Shown here: piece by piece, positions 25,574-34,689 of the stretch | Layout: every line of letters starts with the position of its first letter | How positions within the stretch are numbered: the stretch's first letter is position 1 | Assembly: GCF_009602435.1 (NCBI RefSeq) | Contig: NZ_VZDQ01000029.1 | Location: forward strand, 1-64,000 | From: Sediminibacillus terrae | GTDB taxonomy: Bacteria > Bacillota > Bacilli > Bacillales > Amphibacillaceae | Reading direction: 5' to 3' | DNA: 64,000 nucleotides | Notes under the pieces: model-generated | What the model was told of the DNA's origin: nothing | Databases searched by the model: none | What the model saw: only the letters and a program-made list of their open reading frames with translations | Position numbers and translations under genes: made by a program

Positions 25574-26335
25574 TTAAAAGGTGTATGATTCTCCGTCTTC
25601 TGGAATCAGAAGATGAGAGGAGAACCCCTTTTCTTTAGCAAAGCTTCTTAATTCTTTTCTTGACAATGTCCAATGATTGACTGCTTCCATATGGCTCGCG
25701 ATAATGCTTGCGTGAGGAGCAGCCTTGTAGACTTCATAGACATCTTCTTTCCCCATTACCAAAGAACCGCCTTGATTGAATTGGTTGTCTCCGGCATTCA
25801 CAACAATTACTTCGGGTTTATTTGTTTCGATTACTTCTTGAACCGCATCGTACCAAACCGTATCACCGGCAACATACAAAGTTTTTTCCGATGAGTGTTT
25901 GAAGACGATACCACATACCAGACCGGTAACTTTGAGGATTTCCCCTCTTCCATGCTCTCCTTTAGTTTTGACCAACTGAATTCCTTCGAATACCGTGTCT
26001 TCTTTTAAAACTTCTACATTTTGAAAGCCCACTTTTTGGATTTCCGCCACATCATCTTCATTTTGGGAAAAGAGACGGATTTCTTTTGGCAAGGCATTCT
26101 TGGCAGCGTCATCCCAATGGTCAAGATGCAGATGCGTGACGATCACCGCATCGATATCCTTTATAATCTCGTCGATGGATATCGGCAGGTTTCCCAAGGG
26201 GTTAAAATGGTCTTGTCTTGGCGCGTCAGGGAAAGGAGGATAAGAACCTTTCTCAGCTAAAAATGGATCTATTAAGAATTTCTTGCCCGCATATTCAACA
26301 ACCAGCGTTGCGTTGCGAATTTGTTTTACATTCAT
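25574..26335 (-). CDS. metallo-beta-lactamase fold hydrolase
   Basis: A 253-residue MBL-fold protein of the UPF0173/YtkL-like metal-dependent hydrolase group. It has the metal ligands in THLHLDHWDD (HxHxDH), an Asp in YVAGDTVWYD, and the late His in ASHMEAVNHW. The start ATG 26335 has CAAAGGAG seven bases upstream; the longer frame lacks a site. There is no signal peptide, so it is cytosolic. The substrate is unknown. It is divergent from an Lrp-type regulator with 116 bases between. Confidence 0.88.
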   Translation of the reverse strand: MNVKQIRNATLVVEYAGKKFLIDPFLAEKGSYPPFPDAPRQDHFNPLGNLPISIDEIIKDIDAVIVTHLHLDHWDDAAKNALPKEIRLFSQNEDDVAEIQKVGFQNVEVLKEDTVFEGIQLVKTKGEHGRGEILKVTGLVCGIVFKHSSEKTLYVAGDTVWYDAVQEVIETNKPEVIVVNAGDNQFNQGGSLVMGKEDVYEVYKAAPHASIIASHMEAVNHWTLSRKELRSFAKEKGFSSHLLIPEDGESYTF

Positions 26336-26451
26336 GGGATAACTCCTTTGCTTTTTATTTATCTCCATTTTATATTATTATCTAATGAGAAATACATGGC
26401 TTAATTCAAGTCTTTTGGCTATTTGACTTAATTAATGAAAGGATTTTAACG

Positions 26452-26862
26452 ATGTTGGATAAAACGGACATGCGGATATTAGAGGAGTTAACGAACAACA
26501 GCCGTATCACCATGAAAGAATTGGGTGAAAAGGTTCACTTAACAGGACAAGCTGCTTCAGAAAGAGTTGTCAAGCTAGAGAATAGTGGAGTAATTGAGGG
26601 TTATACCATAGATCTGAATCAAACCAAACTAGGGTATGCTATCTATGCTTTTATCACCATTTTCACCCAGAGTGCCAATCATCAACCATATTTATCATTC
26701 ATTAAGTCGCAAGAACCATACATCATCCATAACTATAAAATCAGTGGGGAAGGTTGTTACCTTTTGGAATGCAGATTTCCTTCCAATGAAGCGTTGAATG
26801 ACTTTTTGATAGCCTTGAATGAGCATGCAAACTATAAGTTATCGATCGTGATTGATAAATAA
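26452..26862 (+). CDS. Lrp/AsnC family regulator
   Basis: A 136-residue Lrp/AsnC regulator. The N-terminal helix-turn-helix is DMRILEELTNNSRITMKELG followed by VHLTGQAASERVVKLENSGVI; a C-terminal RAM ligand domain starts near residue 60. The ATG has GAAAGGA upstream. Divergent orientation to the MBL hydrolase gene suggests it may control that gene and itself. The effector amino acid is unknown. Confidence 0.88.
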   Translation: MLDKTDMRILEELTNNSRITMKELGEKVHLTGQAASERVVKLENSGVIEGYTIDLNQTKLGYAIYAFITIFTQSANHQPYLSFIKSQEPYIIHNYKISGEGCYLLECRFPSNEALNDFLIALNEHANYKLSIVIDK

Positions 26863-27044
26863 GTTCCGGTAAGGAAAAGGATTTTTCACCATAGTGCTTC
26901 AGTAGAACAAACATGTAGTTTCATAATAGAAGAGGGGAGTGATATTTAAAATAAAAGGGAAAAACCGGATGAGAATTGAAACCGGAGCAGAGTTCAACTA
27001 TCGAAAACTTTCCTCTGAACATATCTCCTTGTCCGGTACAACTC

Positions 27045-27608
27045 TTACTTAAAAAGCCCGCCATTAATAAGCTTATTGATGATCCCGGCCATTTCTTTGG
27101 GCGACTTATCCATGTCATTGTTCAGCCAGCTTTTTATCACATGAATGCTTCCGCTGATGATGAAGGTGCTTAAATATTCCGAAGCGTCTTCTTCAAAATT
27201 TTTGCTGGTTGTCCAATGGTTCATAAACACGCCATGCGCGAACACCATCACTTTCTTCTGGAAGGTTGTATCGACTTTTTCGTTGAAAAGCGTTTTACAT
27301 ACATCCTGTTTGGATGCGAAGTATTCAATCAGCTTTTCGATCATCGGAAGGGATTCCTCTTCTTTTTCAAAATTATACTGGCTTAAATACCCCTTCATGT
27401 CTTCAATAATTTCATCTTCTATTTTATCCAGCAGGTCATATTGATCAAAGTAATGGGAGTAAAAGGTGGAGCGGTTGATGTCGGCAAGTCCGCAAAGCTC
27501 TTTCACGGTAATCGCCGAAATTTGTTTCTGCTTTAACAGCTGCATCAGGCTGTCTTTTAAGACCATCCGCGTGTATTTTTTTCTTCTATCCATTTTTGAA
27601 GCAGTCAT
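27045..27608 (-). CDS. TetR family regulator of the MMPL module
   Basis: A 187-residue TetR regulator. The helix-turn-helix is ISAITVKELCGLADINRSTFYSHYFDQYDLL (about residues 27-57), followed by an all-helical ligand domain of the TetR_C_7/DhaS type. The start ATG 27608 has GAGAGGGG just upstream; a 71-residue in-frame extension lacks a site. It is divergent from the MMPL transporter gene, whose promoter carries a palindrome, so it most likely represses the transporter pair. Confidence 0.88.
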   Translation of the reverse strand: MTASKMDRRKKYTRMVLKDSLMQLLKQKQISAITVKELCGLADINRSTFYSHYFDQYDLLDKIEDEIIEDMKGYLSQYNFEKEEESLPMIEKLIEYFASKQDVCKTLFNEKVDTTFQKKVMVFAHGVFMNHWTTSKNFEEDASEYLSTFIISGSIHVIKSWLNNDMDKSPKEMAGIINKLINGGLFK

Positions 27609-27731
27609 GATTGATCCCCTCTCTTTTTCTTGCCATCTGACTCCCCAAGATATCCGGTGTAAGATTTTTTTGCTGATATCCAACATATTCATTGATAGTG
27701 TTGCCAAAGTAACAAATGATAATAAACTGTT

Positions 27732-27762
27732 TGTTGAATAGCCAACACGGTGTCCATATAAT
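27732..27762 (+). promoter_or_regulatory. MMPL gene promoter with TetR-type operator
   Basis: TTGAAT (27734-27739), a 17-base spacer and TATAAT (27757-27762). The inverted repeat TGTTG-N6-CAACA (27732-27747) overlaps the -35. Further TGTTG/CAACA half-sites occur near 27681 and 27700 toward tetR. This fits repression by the divergent TetR protein. Confidence 0.7.
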
Positions 27763-27850
27763 GATAAAGTGTGCGTTGGAAAATGGCAAGAGAGGGTGAA
27801 ATAGAATAAATATTGCAGCAAAAATAATCAAACATAAAAAAGTCGTTGCC

Positions 27851-29860
27851 ATGACATTCATGGTTCTTACCATCCTCTGTATCCTGGCGCAGTTCACCGT
27901 ATCGGTGAACTACGACATGAAGGATTACTTGCCGGAGGATGCACCATCGACAACGGCAATGGATATCATGGATGAAGAATTTGATGGAAATGTTCCGACA
28001 AACAGGGTCATGATGCGGGACATGACCATACAGGAAGCCCTTGCTTTCAAAGAAGAACTGGAAGCAATCGATGGCGTCTCAGAGGTCACCTGGCTGGATG
28101 ATGCCGTCGATATCAAACAGCCGCTCGAAATGGCCGATCAGGAGACGGTTGATTCTTACTATAAAGATGGAAAGGCGCTTTTCTCCTTCAGTATACATGA
28201 GGGGGAAGAAGTGGCCACGACCGATGCCATTTATGAGTTGATCGGCGAAGACAATGCGTTGGCCGGGGAAGACTTGAATACAGCGACCCAGCAAAAGATG
28301 GCCGGAAAAGAATCCATGTATGCAGGTGCCTTGTTGGTACCGATCATCATTCTTATTTTGGTGCTGGCCACGAGTTCCTGGGTCGAACCGCTATTGTTCT
28401 TGACAGCGATCGGCGTTTCGGTACTTATCAACATGGGGACCAATATTTTTCTAGGTGAGGTTTCCTTTGTTACACAGTCCGTCGCACCGATTTTACAGCT
28501 GGCCGTATCGTTGGATTACGCAATTTTTCTCCTGCACAGTTTTTCCGATTACCGGAGGAAAACTGCTGATCCGCAGGAAGCGATGCAGCTTGCGATGAAG
28601 AAATCCTTTTCCGCGATTGCGGCAAGTGCCTCGACGACCTTCTTCGGGTTTATCGCCTTGACGTACATGGATTTTGAAATCGGGGCAGATTTAGGCATCA
28701 ATTTGGTGAAAGGGATTGTCTTGAGCTTTATCAGTGTGATGGTATTTTTACCTGCACTTACCCTGTTGTGTTATAAATGGATTGATAAAACCCAGCATAA
28801 ACCGTTCCTGCCTAGCATCAGGAACAAAGGAAATTTCGTGTTGAAAATGAGGATTCCGGTTTTGATTCTTGTGTTTGTTTTGATCGTGCCGGCGTTTCTC
28901 GCGCAAAGTCAAACCAGTTTTATTTATGGAATCGGCGACCAGCCGGAGAATACCAGGGCCGGAAGCGATCCAGCGACAATCAAAGATGAATTTGGCGAAA
29001 GCACTCCGATGGTCGTGCTTGTCCCGCGGGGAGACACGGCCAAAGAGGAAGCACTGGTCGAAGACTTAGAGAAGGTTGACAAGGTGTCCAGTGTGCTTGC
29101 TTATGTGAACACCGTGAGCGCAGCGGTGCCTCCGGAATATGTAGGTACCGAAGTGACGGAACAATTCTACTCGGATAACTACAGTCGGATCATTTTGCAA
29201 ACCGATACGAAAACCGAAGGGGACGAGGCGTTCCATTTAATCGAACAAGTGCAGGAAACAGCGGAAGATCATTATGATGAGGACGTGTATATGGCTGGCG
29301 AAAGCGTCACCTTGTACGATATTAAAAATGTCGTCCAAAAGGATAATAAACTGGTCAATATGCTGACCATCGCCACGGTCGCTTTTGTTCTGCTGGTGAC
29401 CTTTAAGTCGATCTCGATTCCGATAGTCCTGCTGTTTACCATTCAGTCGGCAGTATGGATGAATTTATCTGTTCCATACTTTACGGACTCTTCGTTGGTC
29501 TATGTCGGTTACTTGCTGATCAGCATTATCCAGCTTGCTGCCACGGTAGACTATGCAATCCTTCTGATGGATGCCTATAAAGAGGACAGGAAGGAAATGT
29601 CCGCCCGTGAGGCAATAAAGAAAACGATGGACGAAAAAATCTTTGCAATCGGCATATCGGCTTCGATTCTGTCCAGTGTCGGGTTTATCTTATGGATTAC
29701 TTCGTCCAACCCGATCGTGTCCTCCATCGGGATGCTGCTGGGCCGCGGCGCATTGCTATCCTTTATCATGGTCGTATTCTTCCTGCCTGCAATGCTGCTG
29801 GTATTTGATAAATGGATTGCCAAAACAACCTGGAAAGCAAACTTTAAAAAGGAGAAATGA
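27851..29860 (+). CDS. MMPL/RND-type membrane exporter
   Basis: At least 669 residues, with two repeats of the RND layout: a signal-anchor helix, a ~110-residue outer domain, then five or six helices, repeated. SLDYAIFLLHSFSDYRRK and TVDYAILLMDAYKEDRKE are the twin mid-helix Asp/Tyr motifs of MMPL transporters. The ATG 27851 is the first canonical start but has no ribosome site and would cut into the first helix. The frame continues upstream to TGA 27797 and codes IAAKIIKHKKVVAM, the expected positive-inside lead. The likely start is an ATA at 27806 behind AGAGGGTG (see findings). Overlaps the next gene. Confidence 0.9.
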   Translation: MTFMVLTILCILAQFTVSVNYDMKDYLPEDAPSTTAMDIMDEEFDGNVPTNRVMMRDMTIQEALAFKEELEAIDGVSEVTWLDDAVDIKQPLEMADQETVDSYYKDGKALFSFSIHEGEEVATTDAIYELIGEDNALAGEDLNTATQQKMAGKESMYAGALLVPIIILILVLATSSWVEPLLFLTAIGVSVLINMGTNIFLGEVSFVTQSVAPILQLAVSLDYAIFLLHSFSDYRRKTADPQEAMQLAMKKSFSAIAASASTTFFGFIALTYMDFEIGADLGINLVKGIVLSFISVMVFLPALTLLCYKWIDKTQHKPFLPSIRNKGNFVLKMRIPVLILVFVLIVPAFLAQSQTSFIYGIGDQPENTRAGSDPATIKDEFGESTPMVVLVPRGDTAKEEALVEDLEKVDKVSSVLAYVNTVSAAVPPEYVGTEVTEQFYSDNYSRIILQTDTKTEGDEAFHLIEQVQETAEDHYDEDVYMAGESVTLYDIKNVVQKDNKLVNMLTIATVAFVLLVTFKSISIPIVLLFTIQSAVWMNLSVPYFTDSSLVYVGYLLISIIQLAATVDYAILLMDAYKEDRKEMSAREAIKKTMDEKIFAIGISASILSSVGFILWITSSNPIVSSIGMLLGRGALLSFIMVVFFLPAMLLVFDKWIAKTTWKANFKKEK

Positions 29861-29862
29861 CG

Positions 29863-31683
29863 ATGAGGAGAATAAAGAAGCTTCTGCTTGTCTTTACGAT
29901 CATCCTGTTGGCGATGCCGTCACTGCTTGTTTCGGCTGCAAGTGACAGCAAGTCAGGGGAAGATACAACCCGTGAAAAAGGGGAAGTCTCCTCCAAGGAT
30001 GAAGTTGTCTATGGCAAGCTGAATGCTGCTGGGGAAAGACAAGAGCTTTACGTGGTCAACACGTTGGATGTTGAAAAAGCGGGAAAAGTCGTGGACCACG
30101 GAACGTACACTGACCTGAAAAACCTGACAGATTTATCGCCGCTGGAACAGAAGGACGGGGAAGTGACCGTCGATGCTCCAGAAGGAAAGTTTTATTACCA
30201 GGGGAACATGGAGGGTCAGTCCCTCCCATGGGATGTTTCGATCACCTATCTGTTGGATGGGAAAGAAATCGAGCCGGCAGAGCTGGCCGGGAAAGACGGT
30301 CATGTCGAAATAAAAATAGCTACATCGGCCAATGAAAAAGTCGATCCTGTATTTTTTGAAAACTATTTATTGCAAATCTCTCTTTCTCTCAATCTGGATA
30401 ACTACCGGAACATCGAAGCTCCGGATGGAACACTGGCCAATGCGGGAAAAAACAAACAGGTGAGCTTTACTGTGATGCCTGAAAAAGAGGAAGAACTTGT
30501 TGTGGAAGCGGATGTGTCAGACTTTGAGCTGGATGGCATCGACATCTCTGCCGTTCCATCCTCTATGCCGATCGAATCTCCGGATGTAGAGGAGATGACC
30601 GGGGAGATGGACACGCTGACGGACGCTATCGCGGAAGTGAATGGCGGAGTCGCGGACCTGGAAGACGGAATCGCGCAATTAAATGATGGCGCCGGGGAAC
30701 TACGTGACGGTTCCATGCAATACAAAGATGGAATTTCTGCCTTGGATGCTTCTTCTGCGGAACTGGTGAACGGTTCTGGCAGCCTGAAGCAGGCACTGGA
30801 ACAAATGAGCGCTTCCCTGGAAAGTGGCTCAGAAGATATGGGCCTCGGCGATTTGAAACAGCTGGAAGACGGACTTTACCAAATGGCCGATGGAATCAAT
30901 CAGTCGGCAGATGGGCTGGTTACGTTAAAAGACAATTATGCCAAAGCCTACAGCACGTTGGATGAAAAAATGGCAGCCATTCCGGACTACGAACTTTCAG
31001 AAGAGGAGTTCAAGCAGCTTTATAAAAGCGGCGCCGATCCGGAAGTTCTTGATAAATTAAAAGAAACATACACCGCTGCGCGTACGGCCAAAGGCACGTA
31101 TTCTGATGTCAAAGAGGGATTTGATGCGGTCGGCGGAACGTTGGAGCAAGTCAGTGGTTCGCTTACTGACATGGCGGATAATCTGGAAGAGATGGCCGAC
31201 CAGCTTGCCTCTTCCCGGGAAAACATGGACAGTGCCGATTCCTTTGCGCAGTTGCAGGATGGAATCAGTGAAATAGCCTCCCAGTATGCTTCCTTCCATT
31301 CTGGATTGGTGGAATATACGGACGGAGTGAACCAGTTATCCAGCTCCTACGGGGAATTGCACAATGGAATTACCGGACTGGCAGAAGGACTGGGAGAAAC
31401 TGAAACCGGCGTCGGCTCGCTGCATGATGGAACAGCAGAATTGCAGGATGCTACGAGTGACCTGCCTGACGAGATGAAAAAAGAGGTCAATGAAATGATG
31501 GATGAGTATGATAAATCAGATTTTGAACCGGTATCTTTCGTTTCAGCGGAAAATGAAAAGGTCAATTCCGTTCAATTCGTCTTGAAAACCGCAAGCATCA
31601 AGCAAGAAGAACAAGAAGAGACAGAAGAACCTGTGGAAGAAGAAAAGGGGTTCTGGGCCCGGCTGATGGATTTGTTTAAGTAA
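29863..31683 (+). CDS. secreted xxxLxxG heptad-repeat protein
   Basis: A 606-residue protein with a signal peptide (RRIKKLLLVFTIILLAMPSLLVSAAS). An N-terminal beta-rich domain (to ~230) is followed by coiled regions with the xxxLxxG heptad: VADLEDGIAQLNDGAGELRD near residue 263 and again near 495-525 (ELHNGITGLAEGLG). Such proteins (TIGR03057 type, kin to YhgE) pair with MMPL exporters. The start ATG 29863 has GGAG eight bases before; ATG 29857 overlaps that site. It probably forms an extracytoplasmic partner of the exporter. A terminator follows. Confidence 0.85.
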   Translation: MRRIKKLLLVFTIILLAMPSLLVSAASDSKSGEDTTREKGEVSSKDEVVYGKLNAAGERQELYVVNTLDVEKAGKVVDHGTYTDLKNLTDLSPLEQKDGEVTVDAPEGKFYYQGNMEGQSLPWDVSITYLLDGKEIEPAELAGKDGHVEIKIATSANEKVDPVFFENYLLQISLSLNLDNYRNIEAPDGTLANAGKNKQVSFTVMPEKEEELVVEADVSDFELDGIDISAVPSSMPIESPDVEEMTGEMDTLTDAIAEVNGGVADLEDGIAQLNDGAGELRDGSMQYKDGISALDASSAELVNGSGSLKQALEQMSASLESGSEDMGLGDLKQLEDGLYQMADGINQSADGLVTLKDNYAKAYSTLDEKMAAIPDYELSEEEFKQLYKSGADPEVLDKLKETYTAARTAKGTYSDVKEGFDAVGGTLEQVSGSLTDMADNLEEMADQLASSRENMDSADSFAQLQDGISEIASQYASFHSGLVEYTDGVNQLSSSYGELHNGITGLAEGLGETETGVGSLHDGTAELQDATSDLPDEMKKEVNEMMDEYDKSDFEPVSFVSAENEKVNSVQFVLKTASIKQEEQEETEEPVEEEKGFWARLMDLFK

Positions 31684-31699
31684 TTATCGTGACCAACAC

Positions 31700-31733
31700 A
31701 AAAACCGAACGGTTCCAATTCGTTCGGTTTTTG
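31700..31733 (+). terminator. terminator, member of the CCGAACG hairpin family
   Basis: AAAAACCGAACG pairs with CGTTCGGTTTTT around a short loop. Flanking sequence (GTGACCAACACA before; GGTTATGCTTTTGACTTAGTCCCGG after) recurs near 37931-37975 and 38606-38675, so it is both terminator and dispersed repeat. Confidence 0.85.
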
Positions 31734-31803
31734 CTTTGTTGGTTATGCTTTTGACTTAGTCCCGGCATTGTGAACGAAGTGGAATCAGTACAACGTAAGC
31801 CGT

Positions 31804-32703
31804 CTATCTTACCAAACTATTCCTGATTAAAAATTCACCATCAAATTGAATCGGAATTCCGACTCCATCTTTTTCGGCGTGGATATGTAAGTGAGGCTCA
31901 CTGGTGTTTCCGGAGTTCCCGACCAGACCGAGAGGCTCCAACTCTTTGACCCTGTCTCCTTTTACCACTTTAATACTGTCTTGTTGCATATGTGCTATAT
32001 AAACGATGGAATCTTCGCCATCACAAGATAGAGCAACATAATTTCCTTCAGGGTGTTCGGTATCTGACTCGGGAGGGATCAAGTCGGATAGATGGCTCCT
32101 GACCTCTAGCACTTTTCCGTCGCATGGACTATGCAGGGTGTCTCCGTATATGGCATATTGATCCAATTCTTTCGGGTAGAAACCTGTGGCTCTAATGCCG
32201 AGTTTATTAAGCTTTACAATATCCAGGGCAAATTGTTGAGACTCATAAGCATGATGGTAATTCAGTTGTGTGTCGCCTCCGCCTTGACCAACATAGTAAG
32301 TCCCATTCTTTAATGGGAAAGCCAGTTCCATTGCTTGTTGTTGTGTAGAATAACCAGTAAAAGCACTGACATTGTAGAAACCAAAAACGAAAACAAGCAA
32401 AGTGTGGATGCCCAGGGTTATTTTTTGTGTTCGAGTAAGCTTGGAACGAAGGGGTAATGGTTTGGTTCTTTTCCAAGAAAAGAAAAGGCTGATCAACAAC
32501 AGGAGAATGAATAGGTATCGTATGTAATAACTCACCCAATCCCATCGCCCCGTCAGAAATACCCAAAGAACAATCATTACAGTGGCTAACATTTTAGCTA
32601 TCCATTCTAATTTACTTCTATCCTTTTCCATCCATAGCATGAGGATAAAAATAAGCGGGAGAAGCATTTGGATCACAACAATTTGTAGCAGAGCAGAAAG
32701 CAA
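31804..32703 (-). CDS. M23 family metallopeptidase, membrane-anchored
   Basis: A 299-residue protein. Three or four hydrophobic segments lie in residues 1-115. A C-terminal LytM/M23 domain has AYESQQFALDIVK (first zinc ligands), DTLHSPCDGKVLEV, and the EPHLHIHAEKDG HxH motif near residue 268. M23 enzymes cleave peptidoglycan peptide cross-links. The membrane part places the domain outside. The start is TTG 32703, with AAAGGAGAG seven bases upstream; an overlapping ATG is out of frame. It stands alone, divergent from the Bce-type regulator gene. Confidence 0.85.
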   Translation of the reverse strand: MLSALLQIVVIQMLLPLIFILMLWMEKDRSKLEWIAKMLATVMIVLWVFLTGRWDWVSYYIRYLFILLLLISLFFSWKRTKPLPLRSKLTRTQKITLGIHTLLVFVFGFYNVSAFTGYSTQQQAMELAFPLKNGTYYVGQGGGDTQLNYHHAYESQQFALDIVKLNKLGIRATGFYPKELDQYAIYGDTLHSPCDGKVLEVRSHLSDLIPPESDTEHPEGNYVALSCDGEDSIVYIAHMQQDSIKVVKGDRVKELEPLGLVGNSGNTSEPHLHIHAEKDGVGIPIQFDGEFLIRNSLVR

Positions 32704-32905
32704 TAATCATCTCTCCTTTTCGCAATAGGTGGCTTATGAACGCAGAACATCGTTGTTCATAAATTCAAATTGTTTATTCTTTTTCATTTTATCAGATAAG
32801 TCCCCTTCACCGGATGCCAACTTTACAATATTGAAACCTTAAGCTGATGACAGCCTTCCTATGTTATAGTAAGCGTAAAATAAAAACGAAGCTAGGAGTA
32901 CGAAT

Positions 32906-33610
32906 ATGGAAAAAATCATGATGGTGGAAGACGACTTGAAAATAGCTGATTATTTGTCTTCTTACATTGAGAAATATGGTTATGAAGTTATTATTGCCAG
33001 GGATTTTGAGAAGATATTGGACACTTTTCGTGATGTGCAGCCTGAACTTTTGTTGCTGGATATCAATCTGCCGAGTTATGACGGCTTTTATTGGTGCAGG
33101 CAGATTAGAAAAGAATCGATTTGTCCTGTGATTTTTATTTCCGCCCGGACAGGGGAAATGGATCAAGTCATGGCTTTAGAAAATGGCGGTGATGATTTTA
33201 TTACGAAGCCATTTCACCCGGATATTGTCATGGCGAAAATCAGAAGTCAATTACGCCGTGCTTATGGGGAATATGCAGCAAGGCTGGAGGAAAGGGTACT
33301 TGGCCATGAGGGATTGCGTTTATATCCGGAACGTTTAGAGCTTTGCTTTAAGAATCAAACCGCACAATTGACAAAAAAGGAAACGGATATTATCGAAAGT
33401 CTCCTGGAACGTTATCCGCGTGTTGCCGGACGGCAGGATTTGCTGGAGAAAATATGGGATGATCACCTGTTTGTCGATGAAAATACGTTAAATGTCAACA
33501 TGGCCCGGGTACGGAAAAAATTCGAAGAGTTAGGAATCCATGATGCCGTGGAGACGGTTAGGGGTGCGGGTTACCGGTTCCGCATTACCTGGAAAGAGGC
33601 AGAAGCATGA
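32906..33610 (+). CDS. bceR: BceR-type response regulator
   Basis: A 234-residue OmpR-family response regulator. The receiver has the phospho-acceptor Asp52 (LLLLDINLPSYDG) and a C-terminal winged helix with TRVRKKF-like recognition (NVNMARVRKKFEEL) and GAGYRF. The order regulator-kinase-ATPase-permease, together with a kinase of the intramembrane-sensing type, marks a Bce module. It overlaps the kinase gene by four bases (ATGA). The target site is probably TTACA-N4-TGTAA at 34595. Symbol given by module type. Confidence 0.9.
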   Translation: MEKIMMVEDDLKIADYLSSYIEKYGYEVIIARDFEKILDTFRDVQPELLLLDINLPSYDGFYWCRQIRKESICPVIFISARTGEMDQVMALENGGDDFITKPFHPDIVMAKIRSQLRRAYGEYAARLEERVLGHEGLRLYPERLELCFKNQTAQLTKKETDIIESLLERYPRVAGRQDLLEKIWDDHLFVDENTLNVNMARVRKKFEELGIHDAVETVRGAGYRFRITWKEAEA

Positions 33611-34608
33611 AATTGTTTCTTCGTGATCATCTGCTGCTTATCGTGGTGCAAATCTTTCAATCTGTCATGATTTCGGGGTTGTTTTTCTTGGATGGTTACC
33701 GAGGGATTGGTGTAAGTATCTATGCAATCTTTCTATCCTTTGTGTTATTGACCGGATTTCTTCTTTATCGATATTTGAGCCGGAAAAATTTTTACCAAAG
33801 GCTTGAGCATCCAATGGCAACACTGGATGGTTCTCTGGAGACTACAGGACAAGCAGCTATTTCAGAAGCGCTCGATCAGCTGCTTGTCAGACAGTACCGT
33901 TTATATCAAGAAGCATTGCATAAAGCGGAAGAGAGGCAGGATGAACACTTGTTATTTATGGATCGCTGGGTTCATCAAATGAAGACACCTCTTTCTGTGA
34001 TTGAGTTAACGGCACAATCAATGGACGAGCCGGAATCCTCCAGCACCCGGGAGGAGACAGAACGGATGCGGAATGGGCTGAACATGATACTTTATATGGC
34101 CAGACTCCGCACCATTGAAGAGGACTTTCAGATAAAACCAGTCGTCCTTTCCGAACTCATACAGGAAGTAAATCACGAAAACAAACGCTTTTACATCCGT
34201 AATGAGGTGTATCCGCAATTAAAAGAAGAAAAGCCGGGGATAACAGTGGAGACAGATGAAAAATGGCTTCTGTTTTTATTGTCGCAGCTTGTCCAAAATG
34301 CTGTTAAGTATTCTGCTGGCCGGGCAAAGTATATTGTCCTGTCTCTTTATGAAGAATCGGCAGAAGCGGTACTGGAAGTGAAGGACTTTGGGATAGGAAT
34401 TCCTGTATCGGATCAAAAGCGTGTGTTCAACAAATTTTATACCGGAGAAAATGGACGGAAATTCCGGGAGTCGACAGGTATGGGACTTTATTTGGTGAAA
34501 GAGGTTGCAGAAAGACTGGAGCACCGTCTTGAATTGGAATCTGTGGAAGGAGAAGGGACATCCATCCGGATCATATTTTCTAAAACACAAAACCTTACAT
34601 CCGTGTAA
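33607..34608 (+). CDS. bceS: BceS-type intramembrane-sensing histidine kinase
   Basis: A 333-residue kinase with two helices at 8-28 and 35-55 and almost no outer loop, typical of kinases that sense through their ABC transporter. The phospho-acceptor His123 is in WVHQMKTPLSVIE. The catalytic domain has LVQNAVKYS, DFGIGIP and GMGLYL. It starts inside the end of bceR. Its last codons and stop are part of the BceR-type operator. Confidence 0.92.
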   Translation: MKLFLRDHLLLIVVQIFQSVMISGLFFLDGYRGIGVSIYAIFLSFVLLTGFLLYRYLSRKNFYQRLEHPMATLDGSLETTGQAAISEALDQLLVRQYRLYQEALHKAEERQDEHLLFMDRWVHQMKTPLSVIELTAQSMDEPESSSTREETERMRNGLNMILYMARLRTIEEDFQIKPVVLSELIQEVNHENKRFYIRNEVYPQLKEEKPGITVETDEKWLLFLLSQLVQNAVKYSAGRAKYIVLSLYEESAEAVLEVKDFGIGIPVSDQKRVFNKFYTGENGRKFRESTGMGLYLVKEVAERLEHRLELESVEGEGTSIRIIFSKTQNLTSV

Positions 34609-34659
34609 GATTCGTGAAAGCATAATCGATAGTTTATAGATAAGGGGATAGTCTATACT
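34595..34659 (+). promoter_or_regulatory. BceR-type operator and promoter of bceAB
   Basis: TTACATCCGTGTAA (34595-34608) is a perfect TTACA-N4-TGTAA inverted repeat, the known binding-site shape for BceR-like regulators. It overlaps the last four codons and the stop of bceS. A -10 TATACT lies at 34654-34659 with no good -35, as expected for an activated promoter. Confidence 0.85.
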
Positions 34660-34689
34660 TTTTTTAGAAGTATTGAAGGGAGTATCATT

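Noticed and set aside
27609-27821. 71-residue N-terminal extension of the TetR gene
   Set aside because: It spans the divergent promoter and operator, while ATG 27608 has a good ribosome site and is the normal TetR start.
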